Source: Planctomycetia bacterium
Lineage (GTDB): Bacteria; Planctomycetota; Planctomycetia; Planctomycetales; Planctomycetaceae
Assembly (NCBI GenBank): GCA_016200145.1
Contig: JACQFH010000273.1
Span: 1-44,036, forward strand
Length of the DNA: 44,036 bases
Reading direction: 5' to 3'
Shown here: piece after piece, positions 1 to 7,224 of the stretch
Layout of the letters: each line of letters opens with the position of its first letter
Numbering within the stretch: position 1 is the first letter of the stretch
Notes under the pieces: model-generated
Database searches by the model: none
What the model saw: only the letters and a program-made list of their open reading frames with translations
What the model was told of the DNA's origin: nothing
Translations under genes and position numbers: made by a program

Positions 1-605
1 CCGACGGCCGCAAGCTGGAAGCCGATGACGTGATCGTGACGGTCCCGTGCAGCACGTGGAACCGCATCGCTTTCGACCCGCCGCTGCCGGCCGTGCTCGC
101 ACCGCAGATGGGGACGAACTCCAAATTTCTCGTGGCGGTCAAGCGCCGTTTCTGGGAGAAGGAACAGCTCTCGCCGCGCAGCCTGACCGACGGCCCGATC
201 AACCTCACGTGGGAAGACACGAACGGGCAGCCCGGCGATCTCGGCGCGTGCCTGACGGTGTACGCCGGCGGCCCCATGGCCGACCTCGCCATGTCGTGGT
301 CGGCCGACGAACGCCAGGATCGGTACCTGGCAATCCTCGAACAGCTCTATCCTGGAATCGGACGGCAATTCGACAAATCGCTGTTCATCAACTGGCACAA
401 TGATCCCCTGGCACGGGGCACTTACTCGTTTCCGGCGCCGGGGCAGGTGACGACGGTCGGGCCGATCCTGGAGGCGGGGCTCGGGCGGATACACTTCGCC
501 GGGGAACACTGTTGCCCGGCTTTCGTCGGCTACATGGAAGGCGCCCTGCAATCCGGCGCCCGCCTCGCCAAACGCCTGGCCATGCGCGATGGAATCGCGA
601 AGTAG
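1..605 (+). CDS. Flavin-containing amine oxidase family protein, 3' end only
   Basis: The reading frame is open from the window edge (first full codon at base 3) to TAG at 603-605, so the start and the N-terminal FAD-binding Rossmann part lie outside. The visible 200 residues fit the C-terminal half of a flavin amine oxidase or protoporphyrinogen-oxidase-like protein. The strongest sign is the closing block GRIHFAGEHCCPAFVGYMEGA, where the FAGE(H) motif contacts FAD and the GYMEGA helix is typical of the family. An earlier stretch, DDVIVTVPCSTWNRIAFDPP, matches the usual end of the FAD-binding part. Members oxidise amines or related substrates with FAD. The substrate cannot be read from this fragment, so a specific enzyme such as HemY is not claimed. 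No signal or partner gene is visible. Confidence 0.8.
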   Translation, partial: DGRKLEADDVIVTVPCSTWNRIAFDPPLPAVLAPQMGTNSKFLVAVKRRFWEKEQLSPRSLTDGPINLTWEDTNGQPGDLGACLTVYAGGPMADLAMSWSADERQDRYLAILEQLYPGIGRQFDKSLFINWHNDPLARGTYSFPAPGQVTTVGPILEAGLGRIHFAGEHCCPAFVGYMEGALQSGARLAKRLAMRDGIAK

Positions 606-637
606 ATTTCGGATGTGGGAATTCGGATTTCGGATTT
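605..637. repeat. Dispersed GGATTTCGG repeat
   Basis: A run built from the unit ggatttcgga starts at the stop codon of the amine oxidase gene. Similar runs occur at 5104-5137 (inside the first codons of a GldG-like gene) and 19456-19483 (between the MarR and flavoprotein genes). No function is apparent. Confidence 0.6.
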
Positions 638-650
638 GGGCGCCACTTCT

Positions 651-669
651 CCCCCCTTAGCAAGGGGGG
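651..669. repeat. C6TT...AAG6 hairpin after the amine oxidase gene
   Basis: Six C and TT (651-658), a three-base loop, then AA and six G (662-669) form a perfect hairpin 45 bases after the stop. There is no T-run after it, so it is either a repeat unit or a weak transcription end. It begins a 488-base gene-free gap (606-1093) that otherwise holds only the inverted cluster at 836-936. Confidence 0.5.
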
Positions 670-835
670 GGCAGGGGGGGCGGGTGAACCTGCAACTTCG
701 ATCTGTGTTACAAATGTCTTGAATTTGCGCACGGCGCGAAGATTTGTCTCAACTCGTTCCACAAATCATTTCGTTGGCAGAGAATACGATGGGGCCCACG
801 GATGGCGTGGCAATCCCACGGATGACGGAAGCGAA

Positions 836-936
836 GACAGGAAAATTGGGGACAGGAAAATCGTCGTCCGGCCTGCCGTGGCCAATTTGCAATCGCAGGT
901 CGAAAACCAATTTTCCTGTCCACCATTTTCCTGTCC
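836..936. repeat. Inverted cluster of a GGACAGGAAAAT unit
   Basis: Two head-to-tail copies of gacaggaaaat (836-861) face two copies in reverse orientation (attttcctgtc, 907-936), with about 45 bases between. The arms can fold into one long imperfect stem. No reading frame with coding character spans it. It is probably a dispersed intergenic repeat or a small structured RNA of unknown role. Confidence 0.6.
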
Positions 937-1093
937 TCCCGTCTCGTCGTTCGTGTGTTTCGTGGACCTCCTGTTTTGGTTCCGGCCGAAGGCCGGGCCC
1001 CGTTTCATCCGTGGCTGAATCTGATTTATTTGATGTTCAACGTTCGATCTTCGCCGTTTCGTCAATACTCGTGTCAGCGAGGCTGATTCACTC

Positions 1094-1849
1094 ATGAACC
1101 AACCGGGAACTTCTCTCGCATCCACATCGCGGCGCCTCTTCCTGGCAATCGCGAGCGGATTGATGCTCCTTCTCGCGCCCACGATCAAGTCATCGTTGGC
1201 CGAAGAAATACCCGACGGCAATACCGTCAAGATCGTCGCCCTGGGGGACTCGATCACGAAGGGGGTTCGCTCGGGGGTGAAACCCGATGAAACATTTGCC
1301 GCGCTGCTCGAAGTCGATCTGAAAAAGCAGGGAGTGCGGGCGGAAGTTGTGAACGTCGGCATCGGCGGCGAGCGGACCGATCAGGCCCTCGCGCGCTTGG
1401 AGAAAGAAGTCATCGCCGCCAAACCGCAATTCGTGACGATCATGTACGGCACCAACGATAGCTACGTCGACAAGGGGGCTACCGAGCCTCGCCTCACTGC
1501 CGTCGATTATCGACGCAACCTGGCGGCGCTGTGCGACAAGCTGCGCGCGGCCGGAATCACTCCCGTGCTGATGACCGAGCCGCGCTGGGGCCCCGACGCG
1601 CGCAACGGTCTCGACGAGAACCCGAACGGCCGGCTCGAGAAATACATGGAAGAATGCCGCGCGATCGCGAAGGAACGGAAGCTGCCGCTGGTCGACCATT
1701 TCGCCCACTGGACGAAGGCCGAATCCGAGGGGACGAAGATCGCCGACTGGACGACCGATCAGTGTCACCCCAACCCCGCCGGCCACCGCGTGATGGCCGA
1801 TCTGATCCTGCCGGTGCTGCTCAAGAGCATCGGCGAGAAATCAAACTAG
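1094..1849 (+). CDS. Secreted SGNH/GDSL-type hydrolase
   Basis: The 251-residue protein has an N-terminal signal sequence (basic TSRRLF, then a hydrophobic run to about residue 29), so export is expected. The SGNH blocks are all present: ALGDSITKG with the nucleophile Ser53 (block I), Gly in NVGIGGERTD (block II), YGTND with Asn121 (block III), and D222-x-x-H225 in TDQCHPNPAGH (block V). The catalytic triad therefore looks intact. Family members hydrolyse esters, such as carbohydrate acetyl esters or lysophospholipids. The true substrate is unknown. The gene stands alone between two repeat-rich gaps and faces a minus-strand gene, so no operon partner suggests a pathway. Length fits single-domain secreted SGNH hydrolases. 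Confidence 0.88.
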   Translation: MNQPGTSLASTSRRLFLAIASGLMLLLAPTIKSSLAEEIPDGNTVKIVALGDSITKGVRSGVKPDETFAALLEVDLKKQGVRAEVVNVGIGGERTDQALARLEKEVIAAKPQFVTIMYGTNDSYVDKGATEPRLTAVDYRRNLAALCDKLRAAGITPVLMTEPRWGPDARNGLDENPNGRLEKYMEECRAIAKERKLPLVDHFAHWTKAESEGTKIADWTTDQCHPNPAGHRVMADLILPVLLKSIGEKSN

Positions 1850-1859
1850 CTTAGCCGCT

Positions 1860-1884
1860 CGTTCCCAGGCTCTGCCTGGGAACG
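1860..1884. repeat. Palindrome CGTTCCCAGGC...GCCTGGGAACG
   Basis: A perfect 11-bp stem (1860-1870 with 1874-1884) with a three-base loop lies 10 bases after the SGNH hydrolase stop, followed by gaggttctgcctc at about 1896-1908. Palindromes of this type are common intergenic repeats in planctomycete genomes (from memory). It may double as a transcription end for the upstream gene. Confidence 0.7.
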
Positions 1885-1919
1885 CCATGCTACCAGAGGT
1901 TCTGCCTCGACCGATCATT

Positions 1920-2249
1920 TCACCACTTGTACCCCTGTTGTTTGCCCCACTTCAGCCAGGCATCGGTCATTTCACGGATTCTTCCGCAGCTTTCGACAGG
2001 AACTGGATCTTGCCGCGTAATCGCGTGCAGCGCCCAAAACCAATGATCCGGCTCACGATTCAATTCGGCCAAGAGCAGCGGCACCGCGTCCATGCCCAAT
2101 CCGATAATTTGCTGATATGCCATGTCCATCGCCATTTCTTCGACGCAGGAAGAATGGCTCGGACGAGACTTCCATTCCTGAACCAAAGCACGAAACGTAT
2201 CACCGACGTCTCGCAGAGCGCTAACAGTGCTCGTTCCGCCAGCAGACAT
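1920..2249 (-). CDS. Small conserved hypothetical protein (109 aa)
   Basis: The protein has 109 residues, no signal sequence and no membrane segment. It contains Trp-rich motifs such as PDHWFWALHAITRQDPVP and ends WLKWGKQQGYKW. I recall similar short proteins with a PDHWFWAL...WLxWGxxxGY pattern in diverse bacteria, but no biochemical function is known to me. The middle part (IIGLGMDAVPLLLAELNRE) resembles a single HEAT-like helix pair. The ATG is preceded by aaaggga at a fair distance. It is convergent with the SGNH hydrolase gene and separated from the upstream DUF1080 gene by about 60 bases, so it could be cotranscribed with it. Confidence 0.65.
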   Translation of the reverse strand: MSAGGTSTVSALRDVGDTFRALVQEWKSRPSHSSCVEEMAMDMAYQQIIGLGMDAVPLLLAELNREPDHWFWALHAITRQDPVPVESCGRIREMTDAWLKWGKQQGYKW

Positions 2250-2312
2250 CTGAATCCCTTTGTAATTTGAAATTCTCGTGTAATGATGTCACGACACTCT
2301 CCCCAAATCATC

Positions 2313-3278
2313 CTATTTCATCTCCGCAATCTCAAGCCGCCGGAATTCGATATCCGTTTCGGGGTCGTGGGCCTGCAACTGGATCGTACCCGGCTCGACC
2401 CGCAGGCCTTCACGCGGGTTTTCGTGGTTGGGGCGCGTATCGGTCCAGTCGGTCATCTGCCAGCCGTTCACCCAGGTGGCGATATGAGGCCCGGTTGCAA
2501 TCACCGTCATTGTCAGAGGCGCCAGATCGCGCGACACGAGTCGGCGCGCCAACTGCCGGTCGTCGATCGCCCCCGTGCTGTACCGTGCCGGCTGCGCCGG
2601 ATCGTGATCGTAACATCCGTTGAAGAGCTGCGCCTCGTACCCGTTCATGAACTGGCCGGGCACCGATCGGAAGAACAATCCGCCGTTGACGAGCGGTTTC
2701 CGCATCCGCACTTCAATCTGCACGACAAGTTCGCCGTAGCGCCCTTCCAGTTCGACGGCCCCCGGCCCGCCCACGGCGTGCAAAGCGCCGTCTTCCACGC
2801 TCCAGCGTGTCTGCCGCGTGTCGGGCAGCCTGGGATGCTTGATGATCGTCCAGCCGGCAAGGTCCTTCCCGTTCAGCATCGGTTTGAGGCCGATCGGTTT
2901 CAGCAGCACGGACTTCAATTTCACGCCTTGACGCAGGCGGATGGGGCCCGGCGATTTCACGGTGATGCGGCGCTCAAACCGGCCTGCCGGGACGGAAAGG
3001 GCCTGATCGGCGACGGTGATTTCACCGGCTGCCGCGGCCTCCCCCTTCAACTCGCAACTGCCGAACACGCACGTCGTCGTACCGCTTGCCAGGATTTTGG
3101 CGTCGACCGACGCGGCCTCCCAGCCGAACGTCGTCTGGCCGTCGAACAGCGCGATCCATCCGGCCCGCGCGTCGTCTGCCGAAAGTCCATAGCCGTATTC
3201 CGGCTGCGCCGACTCCGGACTGGTGAAGGGCCGCTTTTCCGGTTGGGCGACGAGAATTGCCAGCAGGAGCGTCCACAT
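2313..3278 (-). CDS. Secreted DUF1080 (3-keto-disaccharide hydrolase fold) protein
   Basis: The chosen ATG at 3278 opens a short signal sequence (MWTLLLAILVAQ). The longer upstream frame runs into palindromic repeats and is rejected. The 321-residue protein has a C-terminal DUF1080 domain (about residues 140-321) with the hallmark LNGKDLAGW, then VEDGALHA, GELVVQIEVR, NGGLFFRSVPGQFMNGYEAQLFN and a closing DIEFRRLEI. The N-terminal part (about 20-135) starts with its own WIALFDGQTTFGW, so the DUF1080 entry motif appears twice and the protein may hold one degenerate and one complete lectin-like beta-sandwich. The family includes 3-keto-glucoside-hydrolysing enzymes and many uncharacterised carbohydrate-binding proteins of planctomycetes. 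It probably acts outside the cytoplasm on sugars. Confidence 0.85.
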   Translation of the reverse strand: MWTLLLAILVAQPEKRPFTSPESAQPEYGYGLSADDARAGWIALFDGQTTFGWEAASVDAKILASGTTTCVFGSCELKGEAAAAGEITVADQALSVPAGRFERRITVKSPGPIRLRQGVKLKSVLLKPIGLKPMLNGKDLAGWTIIKHPRLPDTRQTRWSVEDGALHAVGGPGAVELEGRYGELVVQIEVRMRKPLVNGGLFFRSVPGQFMNGYEAQLFNGCYDHDPAQPARYSTGAIDDRQLARRLVSRDLAPLTMTVIATGPHIATWVNGWQMTDWTDTRPNHENPREGLRVEPGTIQLQAHDPETDIEFRRLEIAEMK

Positions 3279-3326
3279 GCTGCGCCTTTCGTACGGTTTC
3301 AGATGATCGGTGGATGCATCATAGTA

Positions 3327-3347
3327 GAAGCGGCATCCTGCCGCTTC
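3327..3347. repeat. 21-bp palindromic repeat, GAAGCGGCA orientation
   Basis: Nine-base arms gaagcggca and tgccgcttc surround tcc. It is the first of three copies in the 299-base gap between the DUF1080 and GldG-like genes. The next copy, 103 bp on, is in the opposite orientation. Confidence 0.85.
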
Positions 3348-3429
3348 GCAATGTGCCACCCGATCCGAATCCCATCGCCACCGGCACCGATTGCGACCAT
3401 CGGACAATCTGCAAGGCAAGTCGACTCCC

Positions 3430-3450
3430 GATGCGGCAGGATGCCGCATC
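3430..3450. repeat. 21-bp palindromic repeat, GATGCGGCA orientation
   Basis: Arms gatgcggca and tgccgcatc surround gga, followed by tac. It is preceded by aagtcgactccc, which resembles the sequence before the copies at 3549 and 29104, so the repeat unit is longer than the palindrome. Confidence 0.85.
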
Positions 3451-3548
3451 TACTTTCGGCATCCGCTTCCGCAATGTGCCCCTGAAAGAAGCTGAGATAT
3501 CCAGCCCCGGAATCGACCCGGGCGTTATCGCAAGCAACGTCGATTGCC

Positions 3549-3569
3549 GATGCGGCAGGATGCCGCATC
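3549..3569. repeat. 21-bp palindromic repeat, GATGCGGCA orientation
   Basis: Same palindrome and trailing tac as at 3430, preceded by acgtcgattgcc. It ends 8 bases before the stop codon of the minus-strand GldG-like gene, so it lies just past that gene's 3' end. Confidence 0.85.
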
Positions 3570-3577
3570 TACGATGA

Positions 3578-5146
3578 CTACCCAATCCGGCGGGTCGTCC
3601 AGACGGTCAGGCCTGCGGTCGCGATCAGCGAGCACAGAACGAGGCTCGACTTCCACACCAGGCCGCGGTGGTCGGCGGGAGAACCCGTGAGGCGATAGCC
3701 TTCGTGACGCTGCGGCGGAATGTCCCCCAGCAATTCCCGACGGCCGCGCAGCCAGTTAACAGACGACAGGAAGAAGCTCGCATGAATGCGTCCCGACGAT
3801 GCCGAGACAGCGCGGTTCGACGCGAACTGCGCATTTCCGACGACCACCAGCGCGGGGGCGGCGTCGCGCTCCTGCCGGCGTTCGACCGCCATCGCCATCG
3901 CCACCGGCCCGTCGAGGTCGTCGGGCCCGCCCGGCTCGGGGGCGCCCAAAGCACGGAAATCGGCGTCGGCCCAGGCACGCGGCGCCGCGTGCGAAACGAG
4001 CAGCGGCACGACGTGCGCGCCAATTTGCCGAACGCTCGTCGACAGGCTCAGGCTGCGGCAATCGAGCAGCGTCAGCGGCGCCTGGGGGAGCGAGCGGACG
4101 AGCGGATGATTTCCGGCAGCCGGCAGCGCAGGGGAGGCCGTCTCCACCTGCCCGGCGATGTTGCGCGTCACAACGCGGTCGTTTCCGACGGCGATCCCGA
4201 ATTTTGCGATCAGCTCTTCCAAACCGCACGGCGCCGGCCGTTTGAGGCGCGCGTCGAAATGATGGTCCACGAAAAGCAGCGCCCGGCCACCCTGGCGCAA
4301 GTACACATCCAGCTTTTCTGCATCCGCGTCGCTCCAGCGCCCTTCACCACCGGCGACCACGACCAGGCTCGCGTCGCGCGGCACGCGCTGTTCGGCAGAC
4401 AAGTCGAGCGGTGCGATCCGGCAATCGAGCTGCCGCAGCATTTCCCCGATCAGCCCGAATCCACGCGGGCTGGCCGGATCCGAATCGTCAAGCGACAGCT
4501 CTCCGTGCCCGGTCGTGGCATACAGCAGCGATTGCTTCCTGCCCGCCGAGAGGCGCGCCAGGGCCCCAGTCAGCGCCTGCTCGCCGAGGAAGTCGACCCG
4601 CGCGCCTTGCAGGGCGCTGCCCGGCAGAAACTCGGCGATGTCGCGGGCTGTCAGCACTTCATGTCCTGCGGCTGGCCCGGAGCCCGTCGCAATCAGCACA
4701 CAGGGGGGGACCGCATCAGCGAACTGTTCCTGCCACTCTCTGGCCGCGGCGCTCTCGGCGGGGTCGGCGTCATGCAGGCGAATCAGCGGCTGGGCCTGGC
4801 GGCACGTCGCCACCAGATCGCGAAACATGGTTGCCGCAGCGTGAAAATTCTGTTCGGCCACCGTCCTCGGGGATTTCGGCGCCAGCAGCACGACGTCGAC
4901 GGGCGCACTCAGCGAGGCCAGCAGGTTCCGGGTTTGAGGCGCCGGCGTGAAGATCCGCCGCTGCGTCAGGTCGATCTGCGCCGGAAAGACGTAGTGGCAC
5001 AGCAGGTTGAGGGCGACGAGGATGGCGGCGAAAAATGCAAGGCGACCGAAAATTCGCAAGCCGCGCGGATACCGTGGGGAGATACCCCGCGGCTCGCCAA
5101 CGCGATTTCGGATTTCGGAATTCGGATTTCGGATTTGATTAGTCAT
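3578..5146 (-). CDS. GldG-like ABC transporter auxiliary subunit
   Basis: This 522-residue protein has one membrane helix near the N-terminus (FGRLAFFAAILVALNLLCHYVF, about residues 32-53), a large extracytoplasmic part, and a second helix at the extreme C-terminus (VWKSSLVLCSLIATAGLTVW). The order matches the GldG/ABC-aux family (PF09822-like). Family-type features are DLTQRRIFTPAPQTRNLL after the first helix and the nucleotide-fold-like strand LLFVDHHFDARL. It lies 21 bases after the permease gene and completes an ATPase-permease-auxiliary operon. In Bacteroidetes the homologous set is linked to gliding and secretion. In planctomycetes the cargo is unknown. Codons 4-14 are a dispersed repeat read as IRNPNSEIRNR, so the first 25 or so residues are probably not conserved. 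Confidence 0.8.
   Translation of the reverse strand: MTNQIRNPNSEIRNRVGEPRGISPRYPRGLRIFGRLAFFAAILVALNLLCHYVFPAQIDLTQRRIFTPAPQTRNLLASLSAPVDVVLLAPKSPRTVAEQNFHAAATMFRDLVATCRQAQPLIRLHDADPAESAAAREWQEQFADAVPPCVLIATGSGPAAGHEVLTARDIAEFLPGSALQGARVDFLGEQALTGALARLSAGRKQSLLYATTGHGELSLDDSDPASPRGFGLIGEMLRQLDCRIAPLDLSAEQRVPRDASLVVVAGGEGRWSDADAEKLDVYLRQGGRALLFVDHHFDARLKRPAPCGLEELIAKFGIAVGNDRVVTRNIAGQVETASPALPAAGNHPLVRSLPQAPLTLLDCRSLSLSTSVRQIGAHVVPLLVSHAAPRAWADADFRALGAPEPGGPDDLDGPVAMAMAVERRQERDAAPALVVVGNAQFASNRAVSASSGRIHASFFLSSVNWLRGRRELLGDIPPQRHEGYRLTGSPADHRGLVWKSSLVLCSLIATAGLTVWTTRRIG
5104..5137. repeat. GGATTTCGG repeat inside the start of the GldG-like gene
   Basis: This is the same family as 605-637. It covers codons 4 to about 14 of the minus-strand gene, so a non-coding repeat has become part of the protein's N-terminus or lies just before an unrecognised later start. 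No good in-frame alternative start is visible. Confidence 0.6.
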
Positions 5147-5167
5147 TAGACATTCGGCATTTCGAGG

Positions 5168-6181
5168 TTAGCCTTCGTCCACGCGCCGGCACGTCACCGC
5201 GGTTCCCCACAACAGAGCGGCACACACCGACAGGTGCCCGGCGACGATCCGCGGCTCGATCGTGCCGCGACTGAACCGCTCGAGATGACCCCAGCACGAA
5301 ACGGCTTCCACGAGGGCGATCTGATCGGGCGCAAAGCTCCAATACGCCAGCACCCGCGGCGCGAGGGCGATCAGCACGATCAGTCCCATCGCCGCCAGCG
5401 AGAGCACGGCCGCCGACGCGGGCACACGGCACAACCCGGAACAGAAAAGTCCCAGTGCCGCGAACGTGGCTCCCACGATCATGAGTCCCAGACACCCGCC
5501 CCAGACCATGCCGAAATCAAACGCCAGCCCCGGACCGTCGAACCAGGGAATTCCGTGCCAGTCGGTCATTCGTCCGTTCCAGAACCGCAACACGACGACG
5601 TGGTACACCCACGGCGCCAGCGCGATCATCAACAGGCTCCACACGGCCGCGAATTTCCCAAGCACAACAGCCAGCGGAGAAACCGGCGCGGTGAGCAACT
5701 GTTCCCAGGTAGCCCGTCGCCTCTCGTCGGCAATCGAGTTCATCGTCAGCAGCGGCACGAGCAGCGTGCAACCGCCGATCAGGAACACGTTGGGGCCCAG
5801 GAATTGGGCAATCGGGTCGTCGGCATGGCGGAGAATGATCGTCGCGCCGCGAGAGAGCAGCGTGACCAGCCACGAGAATCCCCAGGCAGCCGTCAGCGTC
5901 GCCGCCAGGAGCAGAAGATAAGAGGCCGGCCGCAGGAAGAACGACCGCAGCTCCCACGCGCAGACGGCTGCTGCCGACGTCGAGAAATTCGCAATTGCCT
6001 GCCGCATTGCGGATCGCGCGGTCCGATCGTCGCCTGGCCCTCTCGGATCGGAAGCGGCGCGTCCCCCGCCTGTCGAGAAATGCGGAGCGCCGACGGGGGC
6101 GTCGACCGGGCCATTTTCCTTCGCAACGGCCGTTGCGCTCGCGGATGCTTGAGGCGTCGACGTCTTGCGGGACAAAGCCAT
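5168..6181 (-). CDS. ABC transporter permease (GldF-like)
   Basis: The 337-residue protein begins with about 85 hydrophilic residues, then has six hydrophobic segments: LRPASYLLLLAATLTAAWGF; FLIGGCTLLVPLLTM; LGKFAAVWSLLMIALAPWVYHV; FGMVWGGCLGLMIVGATFAALGLF; AAVLSLAAMGLIVLIALAP; and a C-terminal one. The block NSIADERRRATWEQLLTAPVSP is typical of ABC-2/GldF permeases and marks the coupling region. The ATG at 6181 overlaps the ATPase stop as TGATG, which supports this start and translational coupling. The frame is open further upstream but runs antiparallel to nothing useful and lies inside the ATPase gene. Its partners are the ATPase upstream and the GldG-like protein downstream. Substrate unknown. 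Confidence 0.85.
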   Translation of the reverse strand: MALSRKTSTPQASASATAVAKENGPVDAPVGAPHFSTGGGRAASDPRGPGDDRTARSAMRQAIANFSTSAAAVCAWELRSFFLRPASYLLLLAATLTAAWGFSWLVTLLSRGATIILRHADDPIAQFLGPNVFLIGGCTLLVPLLTMNSIADERRRATWEQLLTAPVSPLAVVLGKFAAVWSLLMIALAPWVYHVVVLRFWNGRMTDWHGIPWFDGPGLAFDFGMVWGGCLGLMIVGATFAALGLFCSGLCRVPASAAVLSLAAMGLIVLIALAPRVLAYWSFAPDQIALVEAVSCWGHLERFSRGTIEPRIVAGHLSVCAALLWGTAVTCRRVDEG

Positions 6182-7116
6182 CAGGCCGCCTCCTGCGTGC
6201 CGCGCATGGCGAGGCGCACGAAATGATCCTCCAGCGTTCCCCGCGTCGACCGCAATTCGCGCAAGCCCCAGCCGCGCTCCTGGCACTGGTGCGCCGCCAG
6301 CTCGCGTGCCCGCGCGCTGTGCGCGGCGACCATGAAGCTGTGCCAGCCTCCCTGTGTCGCCAGCAGAATGACCGACGTCACCTGCGGCAGGCTGGCGAGC
6401 ATCCGCTCGCATTCCGTGCGCGGTCCGCACAATTCAATTTCGAAGCCCGACCCCGAGCGCAACTCGGCAATGTTCAAGTCGGCGGCCAGCCGGCCCCGCA
6501 GCAGCACGAGGATCCTGCCACACAGCCCCTCGGCCTCGGCCAACAGGTGCGTCGAGAGCAGAACAACGCACTCGTGCGCCAGGTCGGCCAGCAGCTTGCG
6601 CGTTTCGCGGATTTGCAGCGGGTCGAGCCCGATTGTCGGTTCGTCCAGCAGCAGGACGCGCGGGGCGCAGAGCAGCGCATCGGCCAAACCGACGCGGCGG
6701 CGAAACCCCAGCGAGAGCCGGCCGATCAGCCGCCGGCGCACCGGCCGCAACTGGCACAACTCGAGGCAGCGGTCGACTTCATTCCGCCGGTCGCGGCGAT
6801 CCACCCCTTTGAGCCGCGCGCGAAATGCCAGGTACTCTTCGATTCGCGCTTCGTGCTGTCCGGGCGGGTTCTCGGGCAGGTAACCGATGTTCCGCTGGAC
6901 GCCCTGCGGGTCGACCGCAGCGTCGCGCCCGGCGACGATCACGCGTCCCGACGTCGGCGACAGAAACGTCGAAACGATTCGCAGAATCGTCGACTTGCCG
7001 GCGCCGTTCGGCCCGATCAGACCGACCAGCCCCGAACTGCCGATGTCGAAGCTGACGCCGTCGACGGCGCGCAGCGCGCCGTAGGTCTTGGTCAACTCGC
7101 GGACGACGATCGACAT
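6181..7116 (-). CDS. ABC transporter ATP-binding protein (GldA-like)
   Basis: The 311-residue ATPase has Walker A GPNGAGKST (35-43), a signature helix that reads LSLGFRRR (from 134) instead of LSGGQ, Walker B VLLLDEPTIGLD (D158, E159) and an H-loop STHLL. LSLGFRRR is a variant often seen in GldA/CcmA-type ATPases. The C-terminal 100 residues are the extra domain of this subfamily. The start at 7116 (MSIVVRELTKTYG) has a ggaagg ribosome site and begins exactly at the domain. It is the first gene of the three-gene operon and energises the permease at 5168-6181. Confidence 0.92.
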   Translation of the reverse strand: MSIVVRELTKTYGALRAVDGVSFDIGSSGLVGLIGPNGAGKSTILRIVSTFLSPTSGRVIVAGRDAAVDPQGVQRNIGYLPENPPGQHEARIEEYLAFRARLKGVDRRDRRNEVDRCLELCQLRPVRRRLIGRLSLGFRRRVGLADALLCAPRVLLLDEPTIGLDPLQIRETRKLLADLAHECVVLLSTHLLAEAEGLCGRILVLLRGRLAADLNIAELRSGSGFEIELCGPRTECERMLASLPQVTSVILLATQGGWHSFMVAAHSARARELAAHQCQERGWGLRELRSTRGTLEDHFVRLAMRGTQEAA

Positions 7117-7224
7117 GCCCGTTCCTTCCCTGGACCCCGGACTCCCTGCGGGGGGGCGAATCATAGGCCCATTCGCCGGGTCGATCAATGCGAGTCTGGG
7201 GATGCGCGTGGACTGAGGTCCACC

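Noticed and set aside
3279-3577. A CRISPR array from the repeated palindromes
   Set aside because: The copies change orientation, spacing is irregular (103 and 119 bp) and there are no equal-length spacers or cas genes.
3668-5149. A 493-codon open frame on the plus strand
   Set aside because: It is antisense to the GldG-like gene. The translation is rich in Arg and Gln and has no recognisable fold.
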